Notes: generated by a model from the sequence alone, not told the origin. Counted from the first letter of the stretch, positions 45,401 to 57,940 are shown. The stretch is DNA of 64,000 nucleotides from Calliopum simillimum (GCA_951812925.1 OX638370.1:32793948-32857947); one strand, 5' to 3'. Translations and numbers: made by a program.

Positions 45401-48400
45401 TTCTTTTTCTCTACATCAGATAAAGGCATTTGCTTACCTACAATTATATTATGGATGTTATTCGTTTATTTAGAAGCAGGCATTAGATGGAAAGATAGTC
45501 GACATATGCCACATTTAGATTTATGTCGACCTTTCGCCGCTCATTGGTAAGCAATATATGATATGATAATTTTATCCACATTGTTTGATTGACGAGTCCA
45601 GTTTTAGTTAAAATATTTTCACGAAAAGTATGCACTTTGATGACATTTAGCTTATGAATGTAACTTGAATTGATAAATGATAAGGGTATGCACAACACAT
45701 TTCGTTTCAAGAAACTTTGCGGCTTGTACCTGCTTCTTATTTACCAAATACTTCACTTCAGTATCGTGCGCAAATATCTTGACATTACTTGGATATGAAA
45801 AACAAATACTGCACTGGCCTGTCTTGTTTAATTTGCTTCAGTTCAGTGCATGTACTGTAGTTGCAGTGTACACTACAAAATGGAAAAAAGTAGTTTATCG
45901 CTCTCTTCTTCGTGCCTAGCCTATTTTTGTAAACGGTCTCTCTCTCTCGCGAACAACAATCCTGGGTTATCAGTGCGTTGCAACTGTTAAGCGTTACCAT
46001 ATCATAAATTTTACTGTAGTTTTTCTACTCACGCGTTTTACACTGGCCTTCAGTATTTGTTTGTATAAAATACAGTACACTGAAGCATTTGTTACAATCA
46101 AGTTTTTATTGAAGATTTGAATCTTGAATTTTGTGGATCAAATACTTCAGTTCAGTGTAAAATATGCGAATAAAAAAAAATAAGTACTCTATATTATATT
46201 TCAAGATGTCTTGTGCATGCCTCTGATGAATAATAGCTATACGAAATACTAAATATAAAAAATAAATTATGCTGGCTTCAGGGCAGTTTTTCTATTTATT
46301 TAGTGTTTCTAATATTTCGAATGTATCCGATTTATATTCAAGCAAATATTTGAAGAATTAAAAAAATAAACTTCGACATTAGTGGCATTAAACTGTGAAA
46401 TACATATTTGTATTCTATAATACCAATTTCATAATTTCATGACAAATAAATTTGCGACATATATAGTTACCATTTTACAAAGCAAAAATAAATGATTTTT
46501 TTTTCACATTTCCAGTATTGGCTACCCGGTTGTTACACTGGGTTTTGGTTTTAAAAGTTACGTTGGCTATCGTATGCGTCAGCGCAAGCAACGTGAAGTA
46601 GCTAAAGAAAATGAATTTTATATGCAATTACTGCAGCAAGCATTGCCACAAGAAGAATCGCCTGATGAAACACTAACAGCATCAGCGGCGGCAACAACAA
46701 GCGCAAATTCCTCTATTACAGCGCATGGTGCACAAAATGCCACCAATATCAATAGTAATAGTAACAACAATAACACATCGTCCTCCGGCATCAATTCGGC
46801 CGCAACGTCAAATGCTATTGTGAATGCAAATAATCATCATCATAGTCAACACAATGGCATATTGGCAACACATGCACAAAATAATCATCATCATAATCAT
46901 CAACAACAACAGCAGCAGCTGCAACAAAACGAGCACCATAGCAGCAGCACTAGTAGTAACAACAACAATAACAACAGTAATCATCAACAGTCGTCAACGA
47001 CGCATTTATCGTCCGTCGCCGCATCATCAACATTATCATCTTCGTCGTCTACTTCGTCATCGTCGGCGTCATCAACATTATTGGGTGCCGTTGCAGCTGC
47101 GCTATCAACTGCTTCAACATATAATGATGATAAAAACTATGTGCAAATTAGTAGTAGTAGTGTTGGTGGTGGTAGTAGCGGCGGCGGTAGCGCAACAGGA
47201 GGTAGTGGTGGTAATGCTTCTTCATCAACTTCATTTACATCAACTTCGACAACAACAACAAATCAGCATCATAGTAATACGCATCATAATCATCAGCATA
47301 ATAGTAATAATAATCATCATAATAGTAACTCCAACAATTCAAGATATGCTCAAAGCAACTGTGAGTTAGTTGAATGTTCATATTATATATATTTTTTTTC
47401 AATTTTGCTTACTGTTGTCCTTTAGCTGAAAAAGTTTTGCACTAAAAGTTTATCTAAATCTACACTCTAGGAGTTAGCAACATTTTAAATTTTATTTTTT
47501 TTTTTTAATAGGACGTTATAAATAAACTTTCTCGTGAAATTTTTCTCGGACTTCCTAGCACGCAATCGCCAAGACATTTTTCTAGAAGGGAGAAATTCAC
47601 TGGAAAATAAGGTTATCGGCAATAATTTCACAGGGAAAATATTTTTTCTAAGAATTTATTCTCCAAGTTTTTAATTCGAAGAGCGAGTTAATAATCTATG
47701 ACAAACTAAAAAGCACCACTTTTTTTCCTATAACATCCCCCGACTTTCCAATAACACTACGGTTACTACAGTCTAAGTATGTGGGTAGCAAGTATTTACT
47801 TTTAATAGAACTAACAAAGAAATACAGATATTGACCAGTTCGGTGTTCACATTAGCTCCATAGAAGTGAATAATCTTTGGGAAACCACGTTCACAAAGAT
47901 ATCGGCATTTCCGCCAAAAGGTCCACCATGACCAAAATATTAAAAGTTATTAAAAACTTATGATTTTACTAGCTGTTTTACCCGGCGTTGCACAGGTTTT
48001 AATAAAAAGCCAGATTGCATTAAAAAGCTAATAGCGAAAACCTTTTTTTATTTTTTTAAACAATGTGCCACAAACAGATACTCTGATATATTTATTTTAT
48101 CGGTACAATTCCAAAAGTTTCGCAACATATTAAAATATACATTGAAAAAATCGGTAAGAGTTCAAGTTTATGGAAAAAATAGACCGAAGAAATCGGTAAA
48201 AGCCCAAATGTATTGAAAAACATCTAAAATATCGGCAAAAGTCTAAAAGTATAGAAGAACATCTAAAGTATAGGTAAAAGTCCAAATAAAACGAAAACAT
48301 CCAAAATATCGGTAAAAGTCCAAAAATTTCGAAAAATATTGAAAAACATCTAGAATATCGGTAAAGGTCCAAAAGTATTGGAAAACATCGAAGAAATAAT

Positions 48401-51400
48401 AATAATAATACTTGATTGTTATTATTATGAATAAGTGGCATGTTAAAGACTAAGTTATTCTATGCGAACGATTCAAATCAATAAATACTATATATAAAAA
48501 AATCAGTAAAAGTCCAAATAAAGCGAAAAAGATCCAATATATCGAAACACATCGAAGAAATTGGATAGAGTCCAAGTTTATCAAAAAACATCCTATAGAT
48601 CGGTAACAGTTCAAATACATACATATATCGAAAAACATCCAATACATATATCGAAAGAAGTTCAAAAGTTTCGATAAATAGTGAAATAAAAAAAAAATTT
48701 CGAAAAACGTACCAAAATATCGGTAAAAGTCCAAAAATGTCGTAAAACATCCTACATATCGGTAAAAGCCCAAAATTATTGGAAAATATTGAAGAAATCA
48801 GTGAAAGTCCAAATACATATATCGAAAAATATTCAATATATCGAAAATGGTCCAAAAGTTTCGGAAAATATTGAAACACAACGAAGAAATCGGTAAAGTC
48901 CAAGTTTATAGAAAAACATCCAAAATATCGGTTAAAGTCCAAAAATGTCGAAAAACTTTATATACATCGGTAAAAGTCCGGAAGTTTTGAAATATATTGA
49001 AACACATCGAAGAAATCGGCAAAAGTCTAAGTTTATCGAAAAACATCCAAAATATCGGTAAAATTACAAAAAAGAAATCGAAAAACATCCTATATATCGG
49101 TAAAAGCCCAAAAGTTTTGAAAAATATTGAAACACATTGAAGAAATCGGTAAAAGTCTAAAAACAAAACATTCAATTTATCGAAACAAAATCAAAAGTTT
49201 CGAAAAATAGTGAAATTTGTACATCGAAGAAATCGATCAAAGTCCAAGTGTTTCGAAAAACATCCAAAATATCGAAAAATGTCAATAAGAATTGAAAAAT
49301 ATTGAAAAACATGTGAAACATAGTCAAAAGTCCAAAAATATTGAAAATATTGGGTTGGCATCACTGACGAAATCACTCTCATTTTTGCTCTCATCAACAA
49401 CACAACATCAAGAATAAAAAAAACAATAAATGAAAGAGATGGAATAGACAACAACAACACATAACTCATGGCGCAGCACGCTATAGCGACTGAAAACGAT
49501 CATTTTAATGCAAGCATTGCATTTTTTTTTTCAACAACTTCATACTAAAAAAAAAACTTTTATCTTATAAAAACCAAAAAAATAAGTATACAATCCTGTT
49601 CCTTACCACACGTAGAACGTTTTAAAAAAAAAAAATTATAAAAATCAGTTCGGTATATTTTGCACCAAATCGTTACATAGGGTTTTCATATAAGCAATTT
49701 TATATAAATAGTATAGATGATATTATCTTAGAGAAACATTTAAATTTTAGTAATTTAAGCAATATTGAAATATTGAGCTTGTAGAAAAAACAATATTTTA
49801 CGCTGGCTGCGCTTGGTTCAGTGATTATTCACCCTTGGCTTTACGAGAAATTTTTGAAATTTTTTGATTTTGTAACAACAAAGTTTTTTTCCTCTCCTTT
49901 TGAGATTGTATTATAGAATTTGTTTAAAACATTTCCTCGTGTAAACTAGGAAATACTAAAACCTAAACGAACTTTAACTCGAATATTTTCGAACTTTGAA
50001 CTCAAGTGCATTAACTTTATTCATTTGTAACATATTTGGGTGATTATTTTGTTGTCATTTCACTTCAGAATTTTGTTTCTTTATCCAAAAAGATCAAAAA
50101 CTCAATTTTTACCTCTTTCAAGTTAAGTATCTTTTCGTCTGACAGAAATCCTACAGAGAAAAAGCTTATCATTTGGTCAATACCTTCAACAAAAAAGAAA
50201 TTCATATTTCATATCATTTTTCACCCTGTCCAAATACATATTCAGCTTCGCGTAATCATATTTCTTGCATCCATTTTTCAAAAACAATTATTTTATTCTA
50301 CAGCTACAGCTAATGGACACATTGGTGGTAATAATAAAAGTAATCGCCGCAGCATGGACAAAGATAAAAGCAGAGGAGGAGGTGGTAGTAGTGCTGCAGT
50401 CTCGAATGATAACAATGAATATCAAAAAAGTAATAAAAATAATAGCAGCTATCAGCAAATGCATGCAGATCAGAGCAGTGGTGGTCATAACAATAATAAA
50501 GATTGGGATAGCGGAAATTATCAAATGCATCAATCACAGTCTCAAAGCTCAAAAGATAAACATGGTAAGATGTGGCATGTTGACAGACTTTGAGACAGTT
50601 TATTCTAAAAAACTGCGTTTTACTTTTCCTTTCAGACGACCATCGTGGTGGATCGTCAAACTCTTCAAAGAAATCATCTACGAGTTCTTCCACTGTGACG
50701 TCAAATGGTAATGTTTTAAATTATGATACGGAAGATGTTGTCGTGGAGCCAGTGGAAAAGACAAAAGGTACGTACTACACATATTTTCATGTTATTCAAT
50801 TCAACAATTTTATAATCTGAAAAAATTTTTTAAACGCAATTTAACAAGGACGTCGTAATAGATCCAAAAAAGATAACACTTCCAAAGACAATCATAATCA
50901 ACATCACAATAACAACAACAACAGCAATAATATCAACAACCATAATCACCATAATCATCATAACCAAAATTTCAATTCATCAACAAAAGAGAAAGAAATA
51001 TTCAATCACAGCAACAGCAATAGCAACAACAATAATTCCGATGCTTCATCTGTTTCATCATCGGCCTCATCCACATCATCATCGACATCATCAGCAGCAA
51101 CAACAATATCGAATCTAGCCTCGCAGGTCGTTTCGAAAATTTGCGAAACTTGTCTTAAATTAGAGGCAGACGTAAAAAAATATCGCTCTGAAATAAGTCA
51201 CATGAAGCAAATTGAAAATGAACTGCGTCAGAAGCTTGACTCGAATCTGACAACCAAAAGCTGTTTGCAGGCCAAACAGAAAGAATGCGATGAATTAGAA
51301 CGGCGACTGCAAGAGATGACGGGAGCACGCCAACATGATATGGCGCAACTGCAGCAGACTGAACGTCGTCTAACGGAGGAACGTCGTCAAAAGCAATCAC

Positions 51401-53304
51401 TTGAATCGCAACTTAACAATGAGAAAAAGGCACGCAAACTGGCCGAGGAGAAGGCAGCACGGCCCGAATGTAGCGAACAGTGTAAGCAACGTAAACAGCA
51501 AATGGATAATGAAATAAAACAGTTGCGTCGTGAATTAAAAATGGCTGAAGATGCTAAACAGTTGGCGGATCAACATGGGCGAAAATGGGAGCAAGAGGTT
51601 TGTGTTTTGTGATCAGAGCTTTGTATAAATTTGTTTCTTATTATGTGTGCACTTCTTCAGGTGCGCATGTTTGAGGCTGAAATACGCAGTCGTGACGCTC
51701 AACCGGGCACTGAAATGCTAATGAATGCTTTGGCAGCAATCCAGGACAAAAATTGTACACTTGAAAAGAATTTATCGGCAGAGACGAGAGTTAAGCTGGA
51801 CTTATTCTCAGCTCTTGGTGATGCTAAACGACAGCTCGAAATTTCAGAGAGTAAGTTAATTCGAAACTAAAACGCATGTGAATGATTTGACAATTACATA
51901 TTCAGAAATTATCTACAAAAAAATTGGGCCTTATCATGAATTAGCATTCGCGAGATTTTTTATAGTTTATTAAAATACCTTTAATATGACAGCAATATTT
52001 TTGAAATCCATCCAAGGACTTCCAACTTATATCTGTTTTTCTAAATGCTATATTCGGGACACTTTTCGATTACATGATCTTTCATAGAATTTAAAGCTTC
52101 ATAAATTAAATTTTGCTTAAAAAAAGTAATATGAGATGTCACTAAAGTAAACTTGACTCAAATTTATCTATGAGAATAGCATTGTTACATTTTCCGTGTT
52201 TTTTTTTTATTAACATTATTCCGTCAGCTTCTCACAAATTGTGAAGGTTTGGATATTTAAGTGGCCGAACTCGAGGCCATTACCAATTTTCTAATTATAC
52301 TTTGTTTTGATTGTTTTTAATGAAATTTAGAATAAAGCACAAAATCTGGTGGTAGAAGCATTAACTTGGCATCACTGTCAACGTGAAAAGCAAAATGCCA
52401 GGGCTGCATATTAGTTTTTTTTGGCGAAAATGTTAAGAAAATGGGAAAATATTGAAAAAGGAAGCTATCTGCTGGAAATTAAATTTCCTTTCTCAAAACT
52501 TATAAGATTTAAAATACTCCCTCTCGAGAAAGAAATATATTCTCGGGATGGAATTTCTAGACAAATTCATGATAATGCCCATTCTCTCTTCACTAAACTT
52601 TGAATGCAATTCTCTTTTTTTTTTTTTTGTTAGGTCGCCGTCGCTCCAAGGATGATGAAGTGCTTGATCTTAAAGCCAAAATCGCTCAGTTGCTCGCTGT
52701 CATGCCCACAGATTCGCTCTGCCTACCACAATGCAGTTCCACCGGCGCCAGCTCAATGCTACGCATGAATGATACACCGCCTCTGCAAGGTGGTCCCGGT
52801 CCATCTTCACCGATGTTAAGCAGTCTTACTGCAGCTGTAGCAGCTGCTGCAAGTCAGCAACAACAAGCGTCTACACAAGGCGGTCATCAACTTAATACGC
52901 GCGGCGGTCCCACCACGGTTAATGAATTTGTGCAGCAAGCACCACCTGATTATGTTGTAGTTGCAGCACAACAGCAACAACTTCAGCAACAACAGCAACA
53001 TCAGCAACAACAACAACAGCAACATCAGCAACAACAACATCAGCAACAACAACATCAGCAACAACATCAACATCAGCAACAGCAACATCAGCAACAACAA
53101 CTTCAGCAACAACAACAGCAGCAGCAAGTTTGTGTTGGTGCCGGTGTTGTACCAGTTTCAGTGGCTAATTCAGTGCTCGGCTCAGGGCCTGTTATAAATT
53201 CGGGCAACTCATCCAATTTAGATCCTAATGCAACGGTTTACACGCCAAAAAATGGTCCCGGTGTTGGGGTTAATAATGGTGGTGCCGGTGATGTTAATGC
53301 TTGA
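39401..53304 (+). CDS. maco1: Macoilin (TMEM57), conserved ER/neuronal membrane protein
   Basis: Ten coding exons: 39401-39480, 45015-45159, 45225-45351, 45420-45546, 46516-47360, 50304-50564, 50636-50767, about 50850 (or 50888)-51597, 51661-51850, 52634-53304, all with GT-AG borders. Residues 1-25 match macoilin's diagnostic start (MKRRNADCGKLRRPIKR). Hydrophobic segments follow (MKFLVLWAIVITADFMFMF, FLWPFWLLLRS, AFSVLFVCIAITSDLVCLFF, CLPTIILWMLFVYLEA), then RPFAAHCIGYPVVTLGFGF and ENEFYMQLLQQALP. The middle is low-complexity Asn/His/Ser/Gly; the C-terminal part is a long coiled coil (KQIENELRQKLDSN to EISES) ending with LKAKIAQLLAVMP and a Gln/His tract. Macoilins act in the rough ER and in neuronal excitability. 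At about 1,100 residues it is longer than vertebrate macoilin, because of the low-complexity tracts. The exon 8 acceptor is uncertain by reading phase. Confidence 0.95.
39983..40646. repeat. Inverted-repeat element with a tRNA-like module, macoilin intron 1
   Basis: CCCAACAAACAAAAACGTTT at the left pairs loosely with the inverse of AAAAATGTTTGGTGGGTTG at the right, and variants of ATGTTTGGAAATT recur inside. In the middle, on the minus strand, is a tRNA-like segment. The layout repeats that of the 6-, 22- and 34-kb loci though the arm sequence differs. Confidence 0.45.
40262..40272 (-). promoter_or_regulatory. tRNA-type B box in macoilin intron 1
   Basis: The minus strand reads TGTTCGATTCT (near-consensus B box). 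Upstream, TTGATAAGATTGTCGACTTA resembles a D-arm/anticodon arm at normal tRNA spacing. A tRNA-derived pseudogene is the likeliest reading. Confidence 0.4.
40647..42676. other. Macoilin intron 1, AT-rich
   Basis: No exon or clear repeat beyond short T- and A-runs. Frames such as 42363-42545 (minus) have no recognisable content. Confidence 0.4.
42677..43263. mobile_element. Non-autonomous DNA element, copy 1 (macoilin intron 1)
   Basis: The left end AGGGGTCTGCACAAGACGTC and the reverse complement of the right end (AGGGGCCTGCCTGCACAGGA...) share terminal sequence. The interior carries many copies of a CTTCAGTTCAGTGTA-type motif in both orientations. The whole is about 70-80% similar by eye to 45683-46224. 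No coding capacity; superfamily not assigned. Confidence 0.55.
43264..45014. other. Macoilin intron 1, remainder
   Basis: No coding exon recognised; a pyrimidine-rich tract (TTTTTATATTTGTTTTTG...) precedes the exon 2 acceptor at 45014. Confidence 0.45.
45683..46224. mobile_element. Non-autonomous DNA element, copy 2 (macoilin intron 4)
   Basis: Starts AGGGTATGCACAACACATTT and ends AAGATGTCTTGTGCATGCCT, mutually inverted. It shares with copy 1 TATTTACCAAATACTTCACT-like text, GTTGCAGTGTACACTACAAA and the ending. Confidence 0.55.
47968..48114 (+). repeat. Head of the ACTAGC-type dispersed repeat
   Basis: ACTAGCTGTTTTACCCGGCG followed by TTGCACAGG resembles the head at 12156. The tail of that repeat is not found nearby, so this may be a truncated copy, or the minisatellite that follows may be part of it. 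It lies in macoilin intron 5. Confidence 0.45.
48115..49360. repeat. Minisatellite in macoilin intron 5
   Basis: About 1.25 kb of degenerate units containing AAATCGGTAAAAGTCCAA, TTTATCGAAAAACATCC and AAAATATCGGTAAAAGTCC, with a period of roughly 35-40 and 70-85 bp. The minus strand is open over long stretches (up to 154 codons) because the unit happens to lack stops in some frames; the resulting Phe/Tyr/Ile/Leu-rich peptides repeat FYRYFGCFS-like text and are not believable proteins. Confidence 0.8.
49361..50303. other. Macoilin intron 5, remainder
   Basis: No exon recognised before the TTTTATTCTACAG acceptor at 50303. The frame opening at 50036 is continuous with exon 6 but its upstream part is intronic. 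Confidence 0.5.
52968..53127 (+). repeat. CAA/CAG/CAT tract encoding Gln/His in macoilin exon 10
   Basis: A mixed CAACAGCAACAT triplet array encodes about 50 residues of almost only Gln with His interspersed (QQQHQQQ). The mixture of codons and the His interruptions show it is not a pure recent expansion. It lies in the C-terminal tail beyond the conserved coiled coil. Confidence 0.9.
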
Positions 53305-56252
53305 CAAATTAATGCAAATCATTTACTACGACGACAAGTTTGAGATTATTTTCTTTTTTCATTTTTTTTTACCAATTGCAACAATAATAATTAAAATATC
53401 GAAAAAAAGAATATGCGAATTTTCTGCGCTGCAACAATGTTTTTTTTCTTTGATTCAGTAAATTTACATTATTATTTTACAAAACAGCACACAGCAAAAC
53501 TATTATTAAAAAAAAAAAAATTGCAAAAAAAATATTATTGAAAATTTTTAATTTTTATAATTTCTTGTTGCTTAAAGGAAATCTAACTTTAAATTAATCT
53601 TCTCAATTAAAGAGCAATTAAAATGCCGATATTTTTTTTATAATGCCACAAATGAAATCTATATATTGTAGTCGGGCATAAAAAGTTAAAGACAAATGTC
53701 ATAACAGACATGAAGAATTAAAATTGCATCGAATTTTACTAAAATGGTCGCGTAAACAAAATGAGCATTGAAAATTTGTATTTAATTTTAAATGCTATGT
53801 GTCTGCGATAACATTTAGATTTAAAAATAATGGCTAAAAAAATATGTTGATGCCACTGCCAGGCATATTCGTACTATGTATTTTTTGAATTATAATTTAA
53901 TTTCAATTTTACCCAAGACTTGGTCGTTTGAACTGATGGTTGCCACATTTAAGTTTATTTTTTTTATTTTCGTTTTAAATCGTTAAACAGTTCATTTATT
54001 TTCTGTAAACTTGTTAACCCACTACATATTATTTTTTCTATGAAAGAATCTCTCATTTGTTTTTAGTTTTTATATCATGAATTTAAGAAAAACTATTTTA
54101 TTTAAATTAAAAATGCGATATTATTAATTAAGAAAAATAAACAAACAAAAACTGTTGTATTTAGAAAAGCACAGTCGGAAACCAGTTAAAAATTCAAAAT
54201 TTATTAAAATAATTTCGCTAAAGATAAGTTTTTCCAAAATTTCTGAAGTAAATATTTTATTTCGTTAAATTAAAATTTGTTTTCTTTTATATATTTAAAA
54301 AAATTGATCACAAGTTTTTGTCTGAATTTTACTTTATATTTTTTGCAACCAAAAACACTTTCATATAATTTCTACAAAAAATGGTGCATATGTTGTAAAC
54401 ACGTTGCTGAAGTTGTTTACGATACAGCAATGCTCTATAAATATGCGCCAATAAATTTGCTACCGTTTTTACCTATAATTTGCCTATGTAATTGTATAGA
54501 ATTTGTCAACAATTAATATTCAAAACTTTTACAACAACACCCAGCATTGTTGCAAACAAAAGTGAGCAGGCAATTGGTGTTTAATCCCCCAACAAAAAAA
54601 AAAATTTATATACACACAAAACAGAATTTTTTGCCAACGATAGTTTTGTCGATCATATTATTTTTTGAATTTCTTTTTTCCATTAAGTAAATATATCGAC
54701 AAAAATATTGTTTTGATGAATTTCTTTGATTTGTTTATTAATAAACTTAAAAGCACATGCAATTTCAATTAATTAATGAAATATGTGACGAATAAAAACA
54801 CAAACAAAACAAAATAAAACCACTGAGATAACATTATATCTAAACATTGAATAAAACAAAAATACAAACAAAAAAAATCAAATGTGAATGAAGTACTAAG
54901 AAGCATTACAAAAAGAAATAAATTCGATGATGATTTAAATACACATTAACTTTGAAATATTTATTTATTTTAACTTAACTTCGATGGGATATTTTTCACC
55001 TCCTGAAAAAAGTTGATTGGCTCTGTTTGTGATGGATGAAATTCTAAACAAATGCAATGGAGAATGCAAGGCAGTATGTTGGAAGAGTTAAGGAGAGAAC
55101 TCTAAATTAATTCAAGAATTCGTAAATATTTTGAGCTAAAATAACTATTTTCAAATTCGCAAAAATATAAGTACCTAGTGTGTATGATCATGTTTACACT
55201 ACGCTTACACTTTTTTATGGCTTTCCGATCCTTTAGGCTGTTCGATGGATATGGATGGATCAAAACTGATAAATAATTCAAGGGGTAACTCCTCATTCAT
55301 TATGTATCTAACGTCAACTAAATCTGGAAATAGCCTTAAATCACAAAATAAATCTCCGGTGGAAAAAGGCTATTAATACAAAATTCCTGTTAGTAACCGA
55401 AATGGTTCAACATTTTCAAACTATTTAGATGACTTTTTCTTCCCTAATTTTTTTTCAGTGTAAATTTTGTCCCCAATTTTTTCTCATAAATTTGGTTCCC
55501 CAAGTCTTCCCAAAAAAATTTACTTCCTCTAAAATTTAGACAAAAAATCTCCAATTTAAGAACCTAATAGTTTGTTGCGCTGTGTAATTAACAATGAAAA
55601 GTTCACCAAAGTATTCGAGTCTCGAAGCAACGCTTTCTGTTGTCAAATACAGCTGATTATCACTGAAGTTTGCATAAAGATGTACAATAAGAGTTTTCGA
55701 TATATCCATTTCGATTAAATTTTTTTTTTGACATTACATATCGATATCTTAGAGCGCAATAGCCTTATCTTAGTTACTGGTATTTTCACATCAATTCTCA
55801 TCACTCGTATAGCTCAAAGGTATCACTAAATAAAACATTGAATGTGTTTTATTCGTATGGTAGGTCCCACACTCACTGTTGATATTTTGTCAACTTTTAT
55901 GGTGGAGATACCTTACTTTAAGTGAACACCCTATAGTAAATTTCAGAGAGATAACTTTATTAGCTCTCTTATTATAACGTGTATAAATTTTGTGAGCATT
56001 GCCTCGCCTTTTTTGAGTTATCCGAACATAATTTAATACTACATTTAAATCATCGCTATCAGAAGTTATCAGGCCTATCATTGAATCCATCGTTGATACG
56101 AATTTCATGAGATCTATAAAAATGCTGTTAATTTCAAAACATTACGAACTTGAATTCGAAATTCTTAAATAAAATTATGATATTCTTCGGTGATCAATCT
56201 AGTTGTCGAAAATTAAAAAAAAAATCGGGTTTCGGATGGAGTAATTGCCATA
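53305..56252. other. Macoilin 3' UTR and intergenic DNA
   Basis: The first part is presumably 3' UTR; AATAAA-type signals occur in several places (for instance around 54790-54950), and I cannot choose one. A TATCGATA motif lies at 55739-55746 without an adjacent recognisable gene. Confidence 0.45.
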
Positions 56253-56533
56253 CCTAAATTGGAGCGTTAGCTTTATTTTACTGTCAAAAATTTCTCATGT
56301 GCATACAATTTGTATGGCGCATACCAAAATTGCCAACGCTCAACGCTCAGCCATTCGAATTTCCATTTTTAACAAAGCGTTATGAGTGAAGTTAGCTGCA
56401 GAAAAGTAAAAAAAGAAACGACAATATGATTTTGACAAACAAATGACTTCAACACAACGCTCTTTATTTCGGTATGGCGCTTGACGCTTTTGTATAATGT
56501 TTAATAACGCAACGCCTGACGCTCCAATTTAGG
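56253..56533. mobile_element. MITE with 18-bp terminal inverted repeats
   Basis: CCTAAATTGGAGCGTTAG at the left and the inverse of CTGACGCTCCAATTTAGG at the right match at 17 of 18 positions. Sub-terminal CAACGCTCAACGCT and GGCGCTTGACGC motifs repeat inside. No coding capacity. Confidence 0.75.
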
Positions 56534-57089
56534 AAGATCTCACGAAATTCGTATTTACGATGGATTCAGTGACAGGCCTGGATATTTTCTAGGCTCCTAT
56601 GAAGTCATTGGATCCTTTTTTGAGAAATATTGAATCAAATTGTTCCAATTGTTAAAAATATCGGCGTGGCACTTCTTAAAAAAATTAATTTAAAAATTTT
56701 AATTCACAGTGATTTTAGATCCAAACGCACCACTATGTGAATGACTGAAATGAAGTACAGTAAGTTTTGCATTTTTTTTTTATCTTCAGAAACAATCACT
56801 GAAGGATCTGTTCAAAAGATCCAAACCTGAACACATGTAAGTAACGTATATATTTTATTCTGTGTCAGAAATAAATATATTTTCGATAACGATATGCGCT
56901 TAATTAAAAGTTTTTGTCTTTACGTTCTCATATATTTATGACTGCTAAATTAGCGAATCATGTGACGGTAACCGAAACCCACCCACATTCAAAATCTTTT
57001 TTCCTTACACGCTAATGGAGAAATATGTCTCCATACGTCTTTTCATCTCTACGTACAATGCTAGCTAACCGAATAATAATTTTTATACC

Positions 57090-57716
57090 CTACCTCCAGA
57101 TTATATTCCCTTTGTACTTCCGTTTGTAAAGCAGAAAGGTGGTTGGGCAGATATAGAAAATTATGTATATTCAGCGTCACTTCCTGAGTCGATATAGCCA
57201 TGTCCGTCTGTCTGACTGTGGCTATGTTCCCATACAAAAATTATATTCAAAACGTTTTATTGACAGCATTATTTGCTATAACACAAGTGAAATACACATA
57301 AATACTAAGGATAGTAAGTACAACCTCAGAGCAAAAACTAGGAAAACTTGGACAAGAGGGCGTGGGACCTCCCATATAAGCAAAATTTTCAAAATGTTCT
57401 ACAGAAAGCGCTTATTGAGATGATAAAACCAAACTGACCTCAAACACTAAGAACAATAAGTGGAAGCTATGAAAGAAAAATTTGCTGAGCTTGGAGAAGA
57501 GGGCATGGCACATACCATACAAGCAAAATTTATATAATTCTGTAGTGCAAGCGTTATTGAATGTAATGAAAACAAATTTCGCAAAGATGAAATAGTTGGT
57601 GCAAGATTTGAGCAAATATTAAGTGATCGAGAGGGCGTGGCTCCTTCTTCACAAGCTAAATTTTCAAAATATTGCAGTGTATGGAATCTAATTTTCAGCC
57701 AGGCTCTTACTAGTTT
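57090..57716 (+). repeat. Dispersed dipteran repeat (copy B)
   Basis: Head CCTGAGTCGATATAGCCATG followed by TCCGTCTGTCTG; tail CAGCCAGGCTCTTACTAG. Inside, a unit with GAGGGCGTGG, CCATAYAAGCAAAATTTTC and a TGTAGTGCAAGCG-like end occurs about three times. Same family as 26334-27335. Confidence 0.5.
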
Positions 57717-57940
57717 ACTTCGTTTTTAAGAAATGGATTATTTTAAGCACCGTTCCGTGACAGCCGGAGAAACCCCATCTTCCCATATGAGAAAAAGGTG
57801 AGATGTAGGGGCACATCACGTAATTTATGGACAACTCATAACTTGTGGGGACACAGGTTACATGCTCTTGTTTGTTTGCATATTTCTCGCAGGGGTTCAA
57901 CGATATTTTTCCACATCCCTATCTTCAGCTGTCAAAATCA

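Noticed and set aside
46824..47369. A second 181-codon plus-strand frame overlapping macoilin exon 5
   Set aside because: It is a frame shadow of the Asn/His/Ser-rich exon. The alternative frame joins the conserved macoilin sequence and both splice sites in phase.
48130..49469. Five long overlapping minus-strand open frames rich in Phe, Tyr, Ile and Leu
   Set aside because: They are translations of a degenerate minisatellite in a macoilin intron. The peptide repeats follow the DNA repeat and no domain or start context is present.
52816..53127. A 103-codon Leu-rich minus-strand frame
   Set aside because: It is the antisense of the CAA/CAG tract that encodes Gln/His in macoilin exon 10.
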